A model generated the notes under the pieces. That model saw nothing but the letters and a program-made list of their open reading frames with translations. It was not told where the DNA came from and did no database searches. Positions 35,101 to 47,218 of a stretch of DNA of 64,000 nt are shown piece after piece. Position numbers and translations under genes: made by a program. Each line of letters begins with the position of its first letter. The stretch's first letter is position 1. The stretch is taken from NCBI RefSeq assembly GCF_018687715.1, contig NC_056755.1, forward strand, positions 9,621,501 to 9,685,500, written 5' to 3'. Source of the DNA: Carya illinoinensis. Lineage: Eukaryota; Streptophyta; Magnoliopsida; Fagales; Juglandaceae.

Positions 35101-38100
35101 AGCTAAGTTGATTCCAGTACTGCTAGTGCTATTAGAAACAAGCTGTACTAGATACCATATTCAGGCATATTTTGCAGGAAACGACAGTAGATACATTTAT
35201 TCCAAATGACAAAAAGATACTTGATGATGGTAAATGGAAGATACACTCAATCAGTTCTGTTATCTTGCAAACCCACATTTACACTAAACATCTTATGAAA
35301 ATCAACCATCATACCCACAAATGTGAAATCCCCAATCAAACTCAGCCACAAATGTGAGCAGTTTTAAATTATGGGTAAGGACCCGAGATCAAAACACATC
35401 CTAAATACCCCCCATATAGACACAAAACAAACACCCAAAAGTGTCGAGCATCAAATTTACATTAAAAAAAATAAAAAACGGGACAACTCTCTACAGAATA
35501 TAGTAGACAAAAATCACATTAAAAAAAAATCATCCATTTATTCCATTTCGAATGCAAAAAAAAACCCAAAAAAACCAGAGATTTTGAACAAAGCAAAGGT
35601 AACATAGTAGAAAAGCATTTAAGCAAGACCCAGAGAGGAGAAAAACTGACCGAACGGCACGCAAGGATGAAAATGACCGAGCAAAGTGATGAAGACAATG
35701 GCATGAGGTGAGGAAGACGACGGCACGAGGACGAAGACCAGGTATGCGGATGAAGATGACGGCTAGGGTTTCGGAGAGACTGAGAAAGGGCTTTCGGCGA
35801 GATGAGTGAGAGAGAGAGAGGGAGAGAGAGAGAGAGAGTGAAGAAGAGAGAGATCACACGGGTTGGGACTTGGGAGACGGCTCCAGAGACAACGAGAGAT
35901 TAGGGTTTTTTTTTTTTAACTTTATATACAAACCCGGTTAACCGGGTTATAATACGGAACCCGGGTTTGAAACCCGGGTCCGGACCGGGTATATACGGTT
36001 TAGAATGCGGTTTTCGGCCCGGGTCAAATCCGGACCGAAAACCATAACCGGGAACCCGGCTATCCGGGTTCCGGTCCGGGCCGGATAAAATCCGGCCCGT
36101 ATGAATAGTCCTAATCAAAAGATAAGATCTGAATGAGAGCATGATGTTCTCAGGTTTATTTTCCCTCTCTCTGAATGAACTGAAATGAACTTCATTTTTC
36201 CTTTTTCTTTTCTCTATATTTATCTGGACATGGAGACTTCACCATGAACATGGATATTCACAAATATCAATTTGTATGTTGGATCTTGAAACCTGAATGA
36301 TATTCAATACATCACTTACTGTTAGATTATTGCAGTATAATATATTTAGCACTCTGCAATTATACATTCATTTCTTCTGGTCAACAATTGCAAAGCTTAC
36401 ATATATTCAATTAATTTAATTTTCCTTACCACTGATTGTTGTTTCCAAATATTTTCTCTCAGTTAAGTTTTAACATTTCATGTACATTGTTTAGTGGTTG
36501 AGCAGATGATATACTGTTGTTTGATCATAAGTTTCAGTTCAATTTGAACGTTTTGTGGATATCATTATATACTTGGGTGCAGGTGGAAAGAACAGCGCTG
36601 ATAGGTCTCTTCTTGTAGATCTTATGTATTGGGTTTCTCAAAATCCTCCACCAGCACATCTCTTTTTAATTTCTGGTGACAGGGACTTTGCTAGCATTTT
36701 ACACAGGTTAAGATTGAACAACTACAATATATTGCTTGCGAGTCCTGAAAGTACACCTGGTGTTCTTTGTAGTGCTGCAAGTATCATGTGGCATTGGCCT
36801 TCCTTGATTAGAGGGGAAACCCTTACTGGGAAGCATTTTAATCAACCCCCAGATGGTCCCTATGGTTCTTGGTATGGCCACTCTAAGGTGCCTCTTGAAG
36901 ATCCCTTCTCAGTTACTGAGCAACCAGCCTCACAAGCTGAGGTCTTGCCTGAACCTAGTCCAGATTCTAACCCTCGTCCTGTTCCTAAGATAATGACAAA
37001 GCTGATTCGTGGTATATTGAATAGTCACCCTGAAGGACTTTCCATTAGAGAACTTCGTTCCAAGTTGGGAAATACTTTGAACATAGACAGAGACTTTTAT
37101 GGGTATAAAAAGTTTTCCCTCTTTCTTCTATCAATGCCACACATTTTAAAGCTTCAGTCTGAACGTCATGGTCAATTTGTTGTGCATGGTATCACCTCTA
37201 AAACCCCTGAACCATTTCAGTCCAATCCAGCCTTGTTCACAGAACCTGCAAGTGATAACGGAGTCCAGGACTTCTCTGCAACTTCAAACTCAAATGGTGA
37301 GCTGGGATCTGTTGCTGGAGGTGTAAATGGGAAGCCATCATTGTCTCCATCCCCCGAGTCAAATGTGAAGGGGCCTCCTAAAAAAGTTCAAGAACCTTCT
37401 GCACTTGGCAGATCTGTTACAGGAGTGATGGATGATAAGTCAGCAGTGCCCTCATCCCCTGAATTAAACGTTGAGGAGGTGCAACAGCACTCTCCACATG
37501 AGGAGAAGGGTGTTGAACAGGTGAAGAACCGTCATTTGCCTGTAGTGGTTGAACAAGATTCTGCAACTGCAGTGGAGTTTTTTAAGAGAGTTTGGAGAAA
37601 ATATTTTGGCAGAATTGATGGTGGTCACATGAATAAAAGTCAAATCATTCCAGAAAAATGTTCTACTTCTGGTGTTATGTCTGAGAAAAAAGGTCATGAA
37701 ACTTCTGAATATGGTTCCACTGTTAATGGCTCAAAAATGGCAAAAGTTGACAAATGTGTGAACTCAACAAGCCTGGACGCTAAACCAATATGTCAGCTGC
37801 CATATTCTTCTGCCAGTAATGGGTCGGCTATAGACAGCAAAACTGCTACAATTTCTGAAGCTTATGGTAATAACTCAAGCACAGGTCCAGGTTTCTTCAA
37901 CCAGATGGTATATTGGTGTAAATTTTGGAGAAGTAACCCAAATTCTGATATATTAAATGATCAACCCAGAGATAAACTGGACCAGATAAATAGTCATTCT
38001 GAAAAGCATAGCTTATTTTCTATGGATTCTTTTTGGAGTGACATGGAATCCTTTCTGAGCACAGTCCATGGTTCAGTTATTGTCTCCCAGTCAAGGACCA

Positions 38101-40235
38101 GGTTTTATGCATTGTCTTGCTTTTCTATCTTTTATGCTGTTTTCTTTCTGATGCCACTGATGATATCCTTTTATCCGGCTTATGCTTGTGTATTGTAAAT
38201 ACTTGGTCCTGTTCCTTATATTCTTATCATTGATGTAATATCAACTATCAGAGAGAAGAAAAAATGAAGTATCTCAAATTGTAGTAAACATCTGACTAAA
38301 GATATCAGATACTGGGTTCTCTGCGAATTATTTGCAACTTACTTTATGTTTTGGCTTTTTGATTTTTTTTAAGCGTAGATATCTAATTTAGTGGTTGGAA
38401 ACTTGTTGGATAGGTTTTCTGTCTTAATATTTTTTTTTTTGGTCATCAGAATTTATCGTGGGGAGGAACTACTTAAATTCTTGCATACACATGTTTTATA
38501 TTGAACTACATTAGATGGAATGAAATTTAGCAGAAGGCTTAGAACTCCAGTCTGAGTGCCACAAGATTGGCTGGGGAGAGTTTTCATTGATCATTTTCTG
38601 GCTTTTTATTAAGAGAACATCTGCAACTTTTCTGCAGTTCTTCCACTTCATGATTCAAATGCAAATGTTAACTGATTGATATGCCAGTCGGGCTCCAGCC
38701 TAATTGTCAAAGGGCGGGGCTTAGGATGATTTGTAGACTCAGAATCTTGGGTCCATTTCCACACTAGGGATTCCCCCAAATTACCTGATATACGATTCTG
38801 ACTGACGTACCTGGATTTACTTCTTAGGGGTAGGTCCAAAGGTCCCACATTGGTAAAGTTCCACGTCACTAAAAGGGGAAAAAAAAAAAGAAAAAAAGAA
38901 AAAAAAAAAAAACCTTTTAAACCTAAAAGCTCTCCAACCCTGTTGATGCCTTTATTGCCGTGATCTGACAACTTGTGCTGATGTTTAAGCTGGGTGTCTT
39001 AAACTTAGCACTTGGAATCAGAAGCATATGCTAATATTATTCTACTATATGTGATTCTTTTCAGGGAACAGATGGCACAAAATCTGCGAAATAAAGGGCC
39101 TCCAGCTCTTAGATCTCTGCGTGAAAGTGACCTCCTCCATTTGGTAGATTTATTAATATCAGAAATGAAATGGATGGAGGAACACCCCTCTCAGACATCA
39201 CCTTTCAAACTCACTTTGCCGTTTGGAAAGAGCTATTTGGTTCAAGCTCATGGTTCAAATGGGTTGAGCTCTATCTTTCTGGGCACAAGATTACAGTCAT
39301 CAGAACACGGAGAAAGAAAATATCAAAATATTCCTCGTACTGGAGTTGCTCCACCTGCCGTTCACGAGGAACATTCAGTCAGATCTAGAAGTGATATATT
39401 AGCTGATTGTCAGAAGCTCGTGAATGAGATATTAAAGAATTATCCAAATGGGTATAATATGAGCTCCTTCAGAAAAATTTTCCTCGAGAGGTATGGTTAT
39501 CCTCTTGATTTACAGAAGCTTGGGCATCAAAGGTTGGTATCCCTGTTACAGATAATGCCTGGGGTGAAAATAGTCTCCACTCATATTTTTCCCTCTAGTG
39601 AAGCCTCAAGTGGTTCAGGCCTAGAAATTGCCCTTCCTGATAGTCAAGAAAATAGTGCTAGTCATTCAGTTGCAAATTCAGATAGTGAATTGTCTGATTC
39701 AACAAAGAAGAATGATGATTTTGACTCTCCATGGGAAGAATTAGGGACTGTTGCTGATACAGGTTCTACAAAAAATGAAATGGAATCTTTTTCAATGACG
39801 AAAACTACAGAACAAACAGAAAGGCGAAAATATCCTGATTATGAACCTTCCATCTCTGATAATGACTTTTCTGATTCAGAAGGGGAGACGTCTTTATTAG
39901 CTGGACGTGAGAGGCATGGGAAAAGAATGAACGACGAAGATAGCTCCCTACTGCAAGTTCTAGATTCCTGGTACAGCACCAAGGAAGGTGACAATAGAAA
40001 GAACGAGTTAGAAAATGTTGATGGCATGATTGATTATTCAACAAACGGTTCAAAGCTATCTGCTTCATCCGCTATTGGAACCGGGAGTGAAACTTGTACA
40101 GGAAACTCTGTACGGAGACAAAGACCTCGAAAGAACTTTTCATTTGTTGCTGACTCAGTTGAGGTTAAGGACAAGCTGATTGACGGAATATTGGGTAGCC
40201 TGAAGAAATCAGGTGAATCAAGGATGCAGGGCTGA
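32127..40235 (+). CDS. NYN nuclease / two LOTUS (OST-HTH) domain protein, complete copy
   Basis: Three exons: 32127-32490, 36583-38101, 39065-40235. GT-AG introns are in phase and total coding is 3054 nt (1017 residues). Residues 1-45 are Ser/Arg-rich with few acids, like an organelle transit peptide. The NYN (PIN-like) ribonuclease domain spans about 51-190, with acidic residues in VWWDFENC (Asp58), NSADRSLLVDL (Asp128, Asp134) and SGDRDF (Asp154, Asp156). The 4.1-kb intron 1 splits this domain at PN|GGKN. LOTUS domain 1 is about 256-325; a helical segment DLLHLVDLLISEMKW lies near 649-663; LOTUS domain 2 is about 737-803. The tail is acidic and Ser-rich. The plant family (MARF1/limkain-b1-like, labelled 'putative endonuclease or glycosyl hydrolase') presumably cleaves or binds RNA. 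This start gives the domain order of the family. The ATG-bearing frame at 36555 is intronic in its first nine codons. Confidence 0.9.
33052..33420. repeat. MITE in LOTUS intron 1, interrupted by a LINE fragment
   Basis: Reverse orientation of the abundant family: GGCCCCATTTGGATGTC at the left, CTAATCATTATAACTTTCCC in the middle, and TAATTTTATAATATTTTTAT then TCAAC at the right. A 130-bp LINE tail is inserted at 33192. Confidence 0.6.
33192..33321 (+). mobile_element. 5'-truncated LINE tail, 130 bp, 15-bp TSD
   Basis: Only the LINE 3' end is present (TTTCCTCTTGTATACTACC ... AATAAATTTCTCTTACTT, ending TATAAAAAAT). Perfect 15-bp TSD AAACTTCCAAACAAA lies at 33177-33191 and 33322-33336, diagnostic of target-primed reverse transcription. 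Confidence 0.8.
33421..33850 (-). pseudogene. LTR-retrotransposon gag fragment in LOTUS intron 1
   Basis: On the - strand CKQEFFEAQQLKMYINCFKY and FKELCSKAHDLEAH follow each other, the Retrotrans_gag pattern in which a Trp/Arg-rich segment precedes a cysteine and an '..LxxxAHDLE' motif. Upstream (33850-33690) the frame is broken by stops. No LTRs are seen on either side, so it is a stray fragment. Confidence 0.6.
33964..36113. mobile_element. Non-autonomous hAT element, CCGGGT-rich ends, in LOTUS intron 1
   Basis: It starts TAGGACTGTTCATCCGGG and its right end, read on the - strand, is TAGGACTATTCATACGGG (16 of 18 identical). Perfect 8-bp TSD ATCAAAAG lies at 33956-33963 and 36114-36121. Both ends (33970-34110 and 35930-36105) are dense in CCGGGT/ACCCGG and CCGGTCCGG motifs. 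No transposase gene is present in 2150 bp. An open stretch of 36 codons (34719-34826, containing DNFDEQDGAAKRLELPE) may be a relic of a captured or transposase exon. GA-rich sequence lies at 35800-35860. The ends match the family of 23741-24958, but the interiors do not. Confidence 0.88.
38692..38912 (+). mobile_element. tRNA-derived SINE in LOTUS intron 2 (right copy)
   Basis: Same unit and position as 1629-1837. The A-box TTGTCAAAGGG and B-box GGTCCATTTCC are both more diverged, and the A-rich tail is longer and interrupted by G. Confidence 0.6.
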
Positions 40236-41778
40236 AGGGTTCAAAAACAAGATCTGATGCATCAGGGGTTCTCAGGTTGAATGCTGGAAATGGGATTTCC
40301 GTGCTAGTGAGAAAGCTTTATTAGAAACAGGTGGTAATTAATTATAATCAAGCATCATTCATCTTTTGCAGATTTTATTAGAGAAAAAAAAATTATTGTA
40401 TTGAGGTTAGAGCCTCAGAGGTGGGATGCGTGATCATTGGCACTACCAAGAATGTATGTTTAGGCTTAAATCCAACTGATGGTTAGGGATGACAGCGATA
40501 TTAGAGAAAGTATATTATTACCAAGGCACATCACATACCAACATTATATTCATGCTGATTAGCAATTTGGATTGCATCCATTGCGAAGCAAAGTTCACCT
40601 TGCTATTTCTATGGCATTCTACTCTAAACTTGTGTTTTATAAGCAAAATCTGTGGTGTAAAACAAAAAAAGTGCTACAACCACAAAGGGGAATTAAATAA
40701 AATTAATTTCACAAAATTATATGAATTCATATGTTCCGTTAAATTTATTTTATAATAAAAATAACTTTACAATTTGACAAATTAGATCAACTCCCATCAA
40801 TTTATAAAATTATTTTTATATACTATGGTACTTATTAAAAAAAAAATGATTCCTATGCAAATAATGAAGGTGGATGATTAATTTTTTTGTCTTTATTTTT
40901 TGGAGCCGATTATTAGATTTACTTGTTTTGTCATGCATTAAGCATAATTGTCTAATCTTTCTATCCCTTACTCAAAAGTTAAAATCCCCAGAGGGGGTGA
41001 TTGTAGCACCCTGCCAAATGGACATCCTTTGGCACGTGAAAAACACTTATTTTTCATGATATGATATTTCATGCTAGATAAAAGTATTATCGCATCATTT
41101 ATATTTTAAAGATACCTTAAAAATTTTATTTTTAATTTAAATGGTTCCTCTTCCACATCAAATATTAAGAGTTCAAAGCCTGAAAATAAAAACATTAATT
41201 TAGACAATTCAATTTTCAACCATCCCAATCCAAACCCAGCAGTTCTTTTCCATTTTGACTTTTAAAATTCAATTTCTCAGAAGCTCCATTCCTAATACGA
41301 TGATTTATTTTCTAACTTGGATACTAAAGAGGATGATTGATGAAAAATCACCTCCAAGTTCCAACAGAAACCGCCATTAACAAGGCCAGCAGCCCCACCA
41401 TCATACAAATCCTTCGATCCTACACTAACTTTTTGAGGGCAATTGGCTCACAAGATTGGCATCACTGTACCACACCACATGAACACCACCATAACAAAAG
41501 CTGCTTCATTTTTTATTCTGTTCACACCCTCTTCCCCAACCCAAATTAAAGGGAGAAAAAGGGGGGAAAACATTTCAATGAAAGTCTCGAGCTCTTTGTT
41601 TTCTACTTCCCAAATATCCAATTTTAGTTCTTTTGTCATGGATTAAGTAATTGAAGAAAAGTGCTCTTGCTTTTGTTTCTTTAAGTTCAAAAAACAGAAG
41701 AGAGACCAACACCAGTTTTGGAACTTCCCGGCCTCTGCCTCAGGTACTCCATTGTAAATACAAGTATGCCATATCCAG
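40236..41778. other. Convergent intergenic region between LOTUS and MED26
   Basis: This holds the 3' ends of two convergent genes. It is collinear with 3142-4445 plus 13770-14268 of the left duplicate, except for the TE stack there. It contains the MITE-like repeat at 40668-40850. No further gene seen. Confidence 0.7.
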
Positions 41779-43908
41779 TCACCAGCGCCTCCCGTGAGAA
41801 CCACCACCTCCACCTCCACCTTTGTTCTTTGCAAAGAAGGTATTCTTGGGTTTAGGAATCTCATGGATGTCCATCACCTGAATCGTTCTTTGCTTTTTGG
41901 CTTCACAATAAGTAGAACACACAAGCACAGACAGCATCAGCATAAGCTAAAAATAAGAACTACAAAAAACATGGAATGCAGCAAAATTATAGAAACAAAA
42001 GGCAATAAATCAAACCATTTTGAGCTTCTTTGTAATTCTCTTGAAGCCGTTTTCTTGCTGAAGCCAGTTTTTCTGAGTCAAAATCCTTTTGCTCCCTTTG
42101 TCTCTGCATAAATCAATTAAGTGATTCAAATTGAGTTAAATCTTCTTATAATACATTTGATTGGCCTGAAAGAGAATAGCAGGAGTATATCTCAAAACTC
42201 CATATTGTTAACGGGGCATGGTGAGAAAACTTACACCTCCCACTCAATTGAACCAAAATAAACCATTTGATACAATTGAGTTTGGTTTCTCATATTCTGG
42301 AAGCATTAATGCTTCGAAAAATTATTCTCTATCTCCCACTTTTCATCAACCAAACATAGAGCTAGAAACTCTAAGTTGGTATCCATACATTTTGATGTGC
42401 AGATGCAGATAGAGTTGTAGATTGGGCTGGTCTAAGAGGAGCTTCCTTCCGAGGAATCGTTTTTGGCTTAGGCTCTGATTCTGAGTTATTCTTGTCTGAC
42501 CCAGAACTCCCATCTGTTCAGGCAAGACAGATCAACAAAATCCAATCAAAAGAACACGCAACAAAGACGAAAAGTTGAACTTTGAATCTGATTATACGAC
42601 TCACTGTGTGGATTGGGAGAGTATCCAAAATCAGGAACCTATAAAGGAAGAGAATATCAGAAAGTTAAAACAAGACAGAAAATTACAACTGTCTTTTTTC
42701 CCAGGCTCCCAGGCAAAGTAAATTAGCTAGAAATGAAAGCAAAAAATGGTTCCTTCCACCTGGTGATGACCATTTTGGGGAATTTTCCTTGGGGGCGATT
42801 CACCATCCTCTGCCAACAACATCCATTACCATTTTTAACATAATTTGTAAAGCACAATTTGCATTTCAACGACCCCCAAATCTTTTCTCAGAAGGGAAAA
42901 TTAAATAAAACTAGGTGAAGAGTAAAATGTTACCCATTAGAGCAGAGGAAGTCTGTTCCCCAGGTTGATTCAACTTCACCCATTCATCCACAATATCCTT
43001 CCACTTCCTGACCAAAACAAAACCATCGCAATAAATCTTGAACAACTTTCTCCAACACTTGCACTATCATGTGCAATTAAAGAAAACGAAAGATTAGAAA
43101 CGAAAAAAATAAGAACATTTGTACATATTTCTCTTAAATTTTGGCCGTTCAAAACCTGACTAATAGCTTCACCAATCTCCGGACATCGCTTGATGAATGC
43201 TTTCGCAATCGATTCACATGCCTTCCTATATCAGTCTCCTATAATTCAAAATAACAACAGATGAATAAATATTAGATAAACGTTATAATCCGAAGAGATT
43301 AATTTAAAAATACCAAGAAAAATCTGGTAGCATAATTTACCTTGAGTGCCTGAAATGTTATATCCATGTCTGCTAGACTTTGAAGCAATTCAACCAAAGA
43401 ATCATCAGACTGACTCCCGGAAACGAATCCAAACCAAAGAGAAAATCAAACTCAGAAAGATAAAACTGAAATATAAACGAAAAAATTAGCAGAAAGAAAG
43501 GAAAAAAACCTGGTCAGGATCTTCGAGGTGCTCCTTAATTTCCAGAATTTTTGTCTGCTCGTCATCGAACAGACCACCGAAGGGATCCAAATCTCCGACG
43601 TCCTCGCCTTCTACGGACTGCGGCGTCATCGGTGACCCTCCTTTCCCTTCGTGGCCGCTACAATCCTTCCCCGTCGGAGCCCTCGCCTCGCGAAGATTAT
43701 TAGGCCGCAGGTTGTCTACGTCGTCGCAGTTTCGGCACCGAGGCTGCGCCGGCGAGGTCGCCGAGTAAAGCCGTTCCACGATCCCGTCCCTACGGTGCTT
43801 GAGCTCGTCGCCGTAGTCCGAAGACGCCAACGTTATGGCAGTGTCAATGAACGTCCACACGTCAACCCCACAGCTCTCCAGAACTTCCCGGAAATCATCT
43901 AAATCCAT
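41779..43908 (-). CDS. MED26: Mediator subunit MED26 (TFIIS N-terminal domain protein)
   Basis: Nine exons on the - strand: 43510-43908, 43341-43409, 43156-43238, 42934-43007, 42760-42809, 42605-42638, 42389-42513, 42016-42103, 41779-41900. All introns are GT-AG and in phase; total 1044 nt, 347 residues, the usual size for plant MED26. The N-terminus is [20 protein letters not shown]. The TFIIS N-domain (LW) bundle begins in [11 protein letters not shown] and runs through [19 protein letters not shown] and [20 protein letters not shown] to [11 protein letters not shown], about residues 120-220. A basic linker ([11 protein letters not shown]) follows, then a charged helix ([12 protein letters not shown]). 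The C-terminus is [15 protein letters not shown], a seven-Gly run and HGRRW. MED26 links Mediator to elongation factors in the nucleus. It is convergent with LOTUS; its last exon is duplicated at 14269. I chose symbol MED26 without a paralogue letter. Confidence 0.93.
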
Positions 43909-45284
43909 CGTCGCAGTCGTCGTCGCGGTACCGATGAGTTATTTCGATAGAAAAGAAAACAAGGCTCAGCTCAAAATGGGTAATCTATCGTATTTTCTGA
44001 GCGGTTTCGGAGATTGGAATCGTGAGCGTTTGCATCACCGGATCTGGACTAAAGACGAGGTCGCACCTCGAAGACAATAAACCGTGTCTGACAATTGACA
44101 AAGGAGGTAACGTAAGAAAACTTGCGTACATACATCCGAGGGAGGAATCATCGAAATCCCATTCGGACAAAACTAGAGGAGCACACAGATCTGAGAAGAA
44201 GGAAAAAGCTGAACCGGATTTTTGGGGATGGGTAAGGGAGGGCAGAACAAGATGATCTCTGTTCCTTTTATCCCTATTCTTTTTTCCCTTTCTCGGTTTC
44301 TTTCTCGGTTTCCTTCGGTTTTCGGATCGAACTGTGCCAGGATTTTCTTTAAAGACAAGTGGGGGTATATTTCAAGACGAAGTTTTTTATCTTTTCGTTT
44401 TGCTTTTATGAAATGCTTTAGTTCACGTTGACCTGCGAATCAGCCATGAACTCGTGGGTTTGTGGCGCTCTCTCTCTCTCTCTCTGCGTCGTCTTCTTAG
44501 AAGAAGCAGGTGGTTCAGTAAAGGAAGGGAGGGAGAGTTGTGGGAAAAATGGGGGTTTCTTTGGCATTATTGCTGGAATATTGATGTGAATGTGTGTTTT
44601 CCGACTGCCCAATATCCAACGTCAGGATGGTCGGTCCGGATTACTCGCCTGTAAATATTCCGATTTCATTTCATCTCTCTCTACAATTTGAAAATTTATA
44701 AATATAATTATACATTAATATGTTAATATAATATAATTGATTAAAAATAAATTTTATTAAAAATAATATTAATTTAAATTTTAAATATGAATAAATTAAT
44801 ATTGATACACAAATTAATACGCGATTGTGATTATATATAGTAAAATTCTTACAATTTACATTGTTTGGTGGTGTTGTGTAAACATTTAGGTAATGCATAC
44901 CTTCCATTAGCTTTTATTTTTGTATTTTCTCCCTTTCTCTTTTTTTATATAAATAATGTTATATTTTATATTTCTATCATATTTTCGTATCACTATATAA
45001 AATATAACATATTTATTATTATTAAATAATAAAAAATTATCTAATATTAATAAAAATGACACATCTTATCTAATATGATAAGAATAAAATAATAATATGA
45101 CTTATAAAATTTTTCTTTTTCTATACTTAATGCATCACTAATATGGAAGTATTTGCTATGTTAGAAAAAAATAATTAGTGTTTTAATCTTTTTAAAATTA
45201 TAATAAATATTGAATGAGAAATGGGTTTCATATAAACAACAAACAACCTAACAGGAACTCTTGTGTGGCTTAACTAAAAACCGG
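43909..45284. other. MED26 upstream region
   Basis: The first 300 bp is moderately GC-rich and probably 5' UTR and core promoter. A CT run at 44467-44486 is a GA repeat on the gene strand. Beyond 44660 the sequence is AT-rich (poly-A/T words, no gene seen). TATA-like words are too common there to assign. Confidence 0.45.
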
Positions 45285-46505
45285 CCACCTTGCCTTGACA
45301 AACCACGAAGGATTCATGGTTGAGACCATGACATGACCATTAACAGGGCTGGACAGCCCCACGACAGCCCACAAGCATGCCACGGTCCTGACCATGGCAC
45401 GCCCAAGATGCCCCACAAGGCTCGTGAGCAGGCCAGCCACGCGCACAGCACGTAGCCCATGCGCCAAGCCCACCATGCGCAGGCCAGCACCAGCGCACGC
45501 CCAGGGCCACGTCAAGCCATGCAGGCTGTGCAAGCCATGCAGGGCGTGTAAGCCATGCAGCACGCAGCCCTGCCTAGGCCAGACTAGCATGCACGCACGG
45601 ACCCAGACCAAGCCAGGCAGCCCCTGCACAGCACCTGCACCAGCTTAGACCAGGCCACGCGCATGACCATGCACTGACCCAACAGCACACCACGCACGAG
45701 GCCAGCCACGTTCAGCACGCAAGCCATGCGCAGGGCAACCAGCAAGCCCATGCGTAGGGCCTCCAGCGCGCACAGTGTGCAAGCCGTTGGCAACCTGCAA
45801 GCCCATGCGCAGGGCCACCAGCTCGCACAGCGTGCAAGCCATGGGCCACCAGCACTCCCATGCGTATGTTCCTCAACAGGCACAGCAAGCAAGCCAAGGC
45901 CATGCCATGGCCCTGCCAGCCAACCCAGCGCGCCTGACCTGCACGCATAACCTGCACGCACAGGCCATGCCCAGTGCCCACAGCCAGCCTGCCCAGGCCA
46001 AGTGCACGCCCAGCATGCAGACACGCCCAGGGCCAAACCAAGCCACGTGCACGACCAGGCACTGACACTAGCACCTGCACGACACCAGCCATGTCAGAGC
46101 CAGCCAACCAGGCACTAGCACATGCACGGCACCAACCATGCCAGCACCAGGCAGCACATGCACTGGCACCGACCATGCCAGCGCCAGGCCCACGATAGGA
46201 CCAGGCCACCAGCACCAGACCAGGCCAGACAGCACCTGCATGGCACCTGCACCTGCCCCGACCAAAGCCATGTGCATGACCATGCCCTGGCACCTGCACG
46301 TGCACAGCACCAGTCCATGCTAAGCAGCACCAGGCCATGCCATCTGCACCACTCCAACCGAGCCAACCAAGCCCTGGCCATGCCACTCAGCACCTGGACC
46401 ATGCCTTCAACACCAAGCCATGCCGCACAGCACAGGGGCCTTGCCACCAACACCAAGCCACCAAGACCACCACGGATCCAACATGCCAAGGACCACACGT
46501 GGAGC
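45285..46505. repeat. Strand-skewed, C/A/G-rich degenerate minisatellite block
   Basis: About 1.2 kb in which the + strand is rich in C, A and G and poor in T, with endlessly recombined words (GCCATGC, CAGCACC, AGGCCA, GCATGC). Recognisable tandem units include one of 41 bp starting AGCCCATGCG at 45745 and 45800 (55-bp period), and a CACCGACCATGCCAGC unit near 46130-46190. Its edges are sharp against AT-rich DNA at 45240 and 46510. Because stops are rare, long frames are open on both strands (up to 224 residues on the - strand); their Trp/Gly/Ala/Cys or His/Gln/Pro repeats are products of base composition. Confidence 0.7.
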
Positions 46506-47218
46506 TCATCCAAGACCTTTTTCATTTATTTTCTTTTATTATTTATTTTCTTTTATTTTATGCTTTGCCTATAATATGGCACTTAGCCTTTGTAGTAGGA
46601 ACTTTTGGACTTTTGGCTAGACTTATGATTTTCGGACTTTAGGGGGAAACCCTTGAAGATGGAACCTTTGGCATTTGCCATTGGTGGGTTCTTGAAGAAC
46701 CCTTCGGTGCTTGCACTTGGAACTCATGGGGTGCAATCCGTGAACTCCCTTAAGACAAACACTTCATGCAATCCGTGAATTGAAGTGGTTGACACTATCC
46801 TTGCACCTTTTGAATTCAATCCATGAATCCCAAGAGGGAGAAGCACTTCTTGCAATCCGTGAATGGAAGTGATTCGAGTTATCATTTCATTTTTGTTATT
46901 CTTGTATTTGTTTTGTTCTATTGTAATCTTTCTTGTTTCCCATTATCATTTCGTTAATGTCATTGTTCTTCATGTTCTTGTCATGTTCATACTTTTCTTG
47001 AGCTATCCTTTCATCTTTTAGATTCAATCCATGAATCCCAAAAAATAGAAGCACTACTTGCAATCCGTGAATGGAAGTGATACAAGTTATCCTTTCATTT
47101 GCGTTATCCTTTTATTTGTGTTGTTCTATTACCATCTTCTTATCCTTCATTTTCGGGCAAGCCACTGTTCTTCATATTCATGCCTCTTTCTTAATGTTTT
47201 CTTGAGCTTTCCCACCAT
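46506..47218. repeat. Non-coding segment with a 208-bp tandem duplication
   Basis: Unit 1 46814-47021 and unit 2 47022-about 47218 share ATTCAATCCATGAATCCCAA, GCAATCCGTGAATGGAAGTG and TTTTCTTGAGCT in the same order. The motif AATCCGTGAA also recurs alone at 46730-46800. No gene seen. Confidence 0.7.

Noticed and set aside
36555..36582. ATG at 36555 as the start of the LOTUS gene
   Set aside because: It lies in the intron just before the acceptor GTGCAG. Using it would lose the first half of the NYN domain, which is present and in phase at 32127-32490.
43651..44080. Frames on the + strand opposite MED26 exon 1
   Set aside because: They are complements of a well-supported coding exon.
45270..46642. 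Many long frames on both strands (up to 224 residues) in the C/A/G-rich block
   Set aside because: Frames are open in several registers at once because T is rare. The products are low-complexity Trp/Gly/Ala/Cys or Pro/His/Gln strings with no domain, and the DNA is a decayed tandem repeat.
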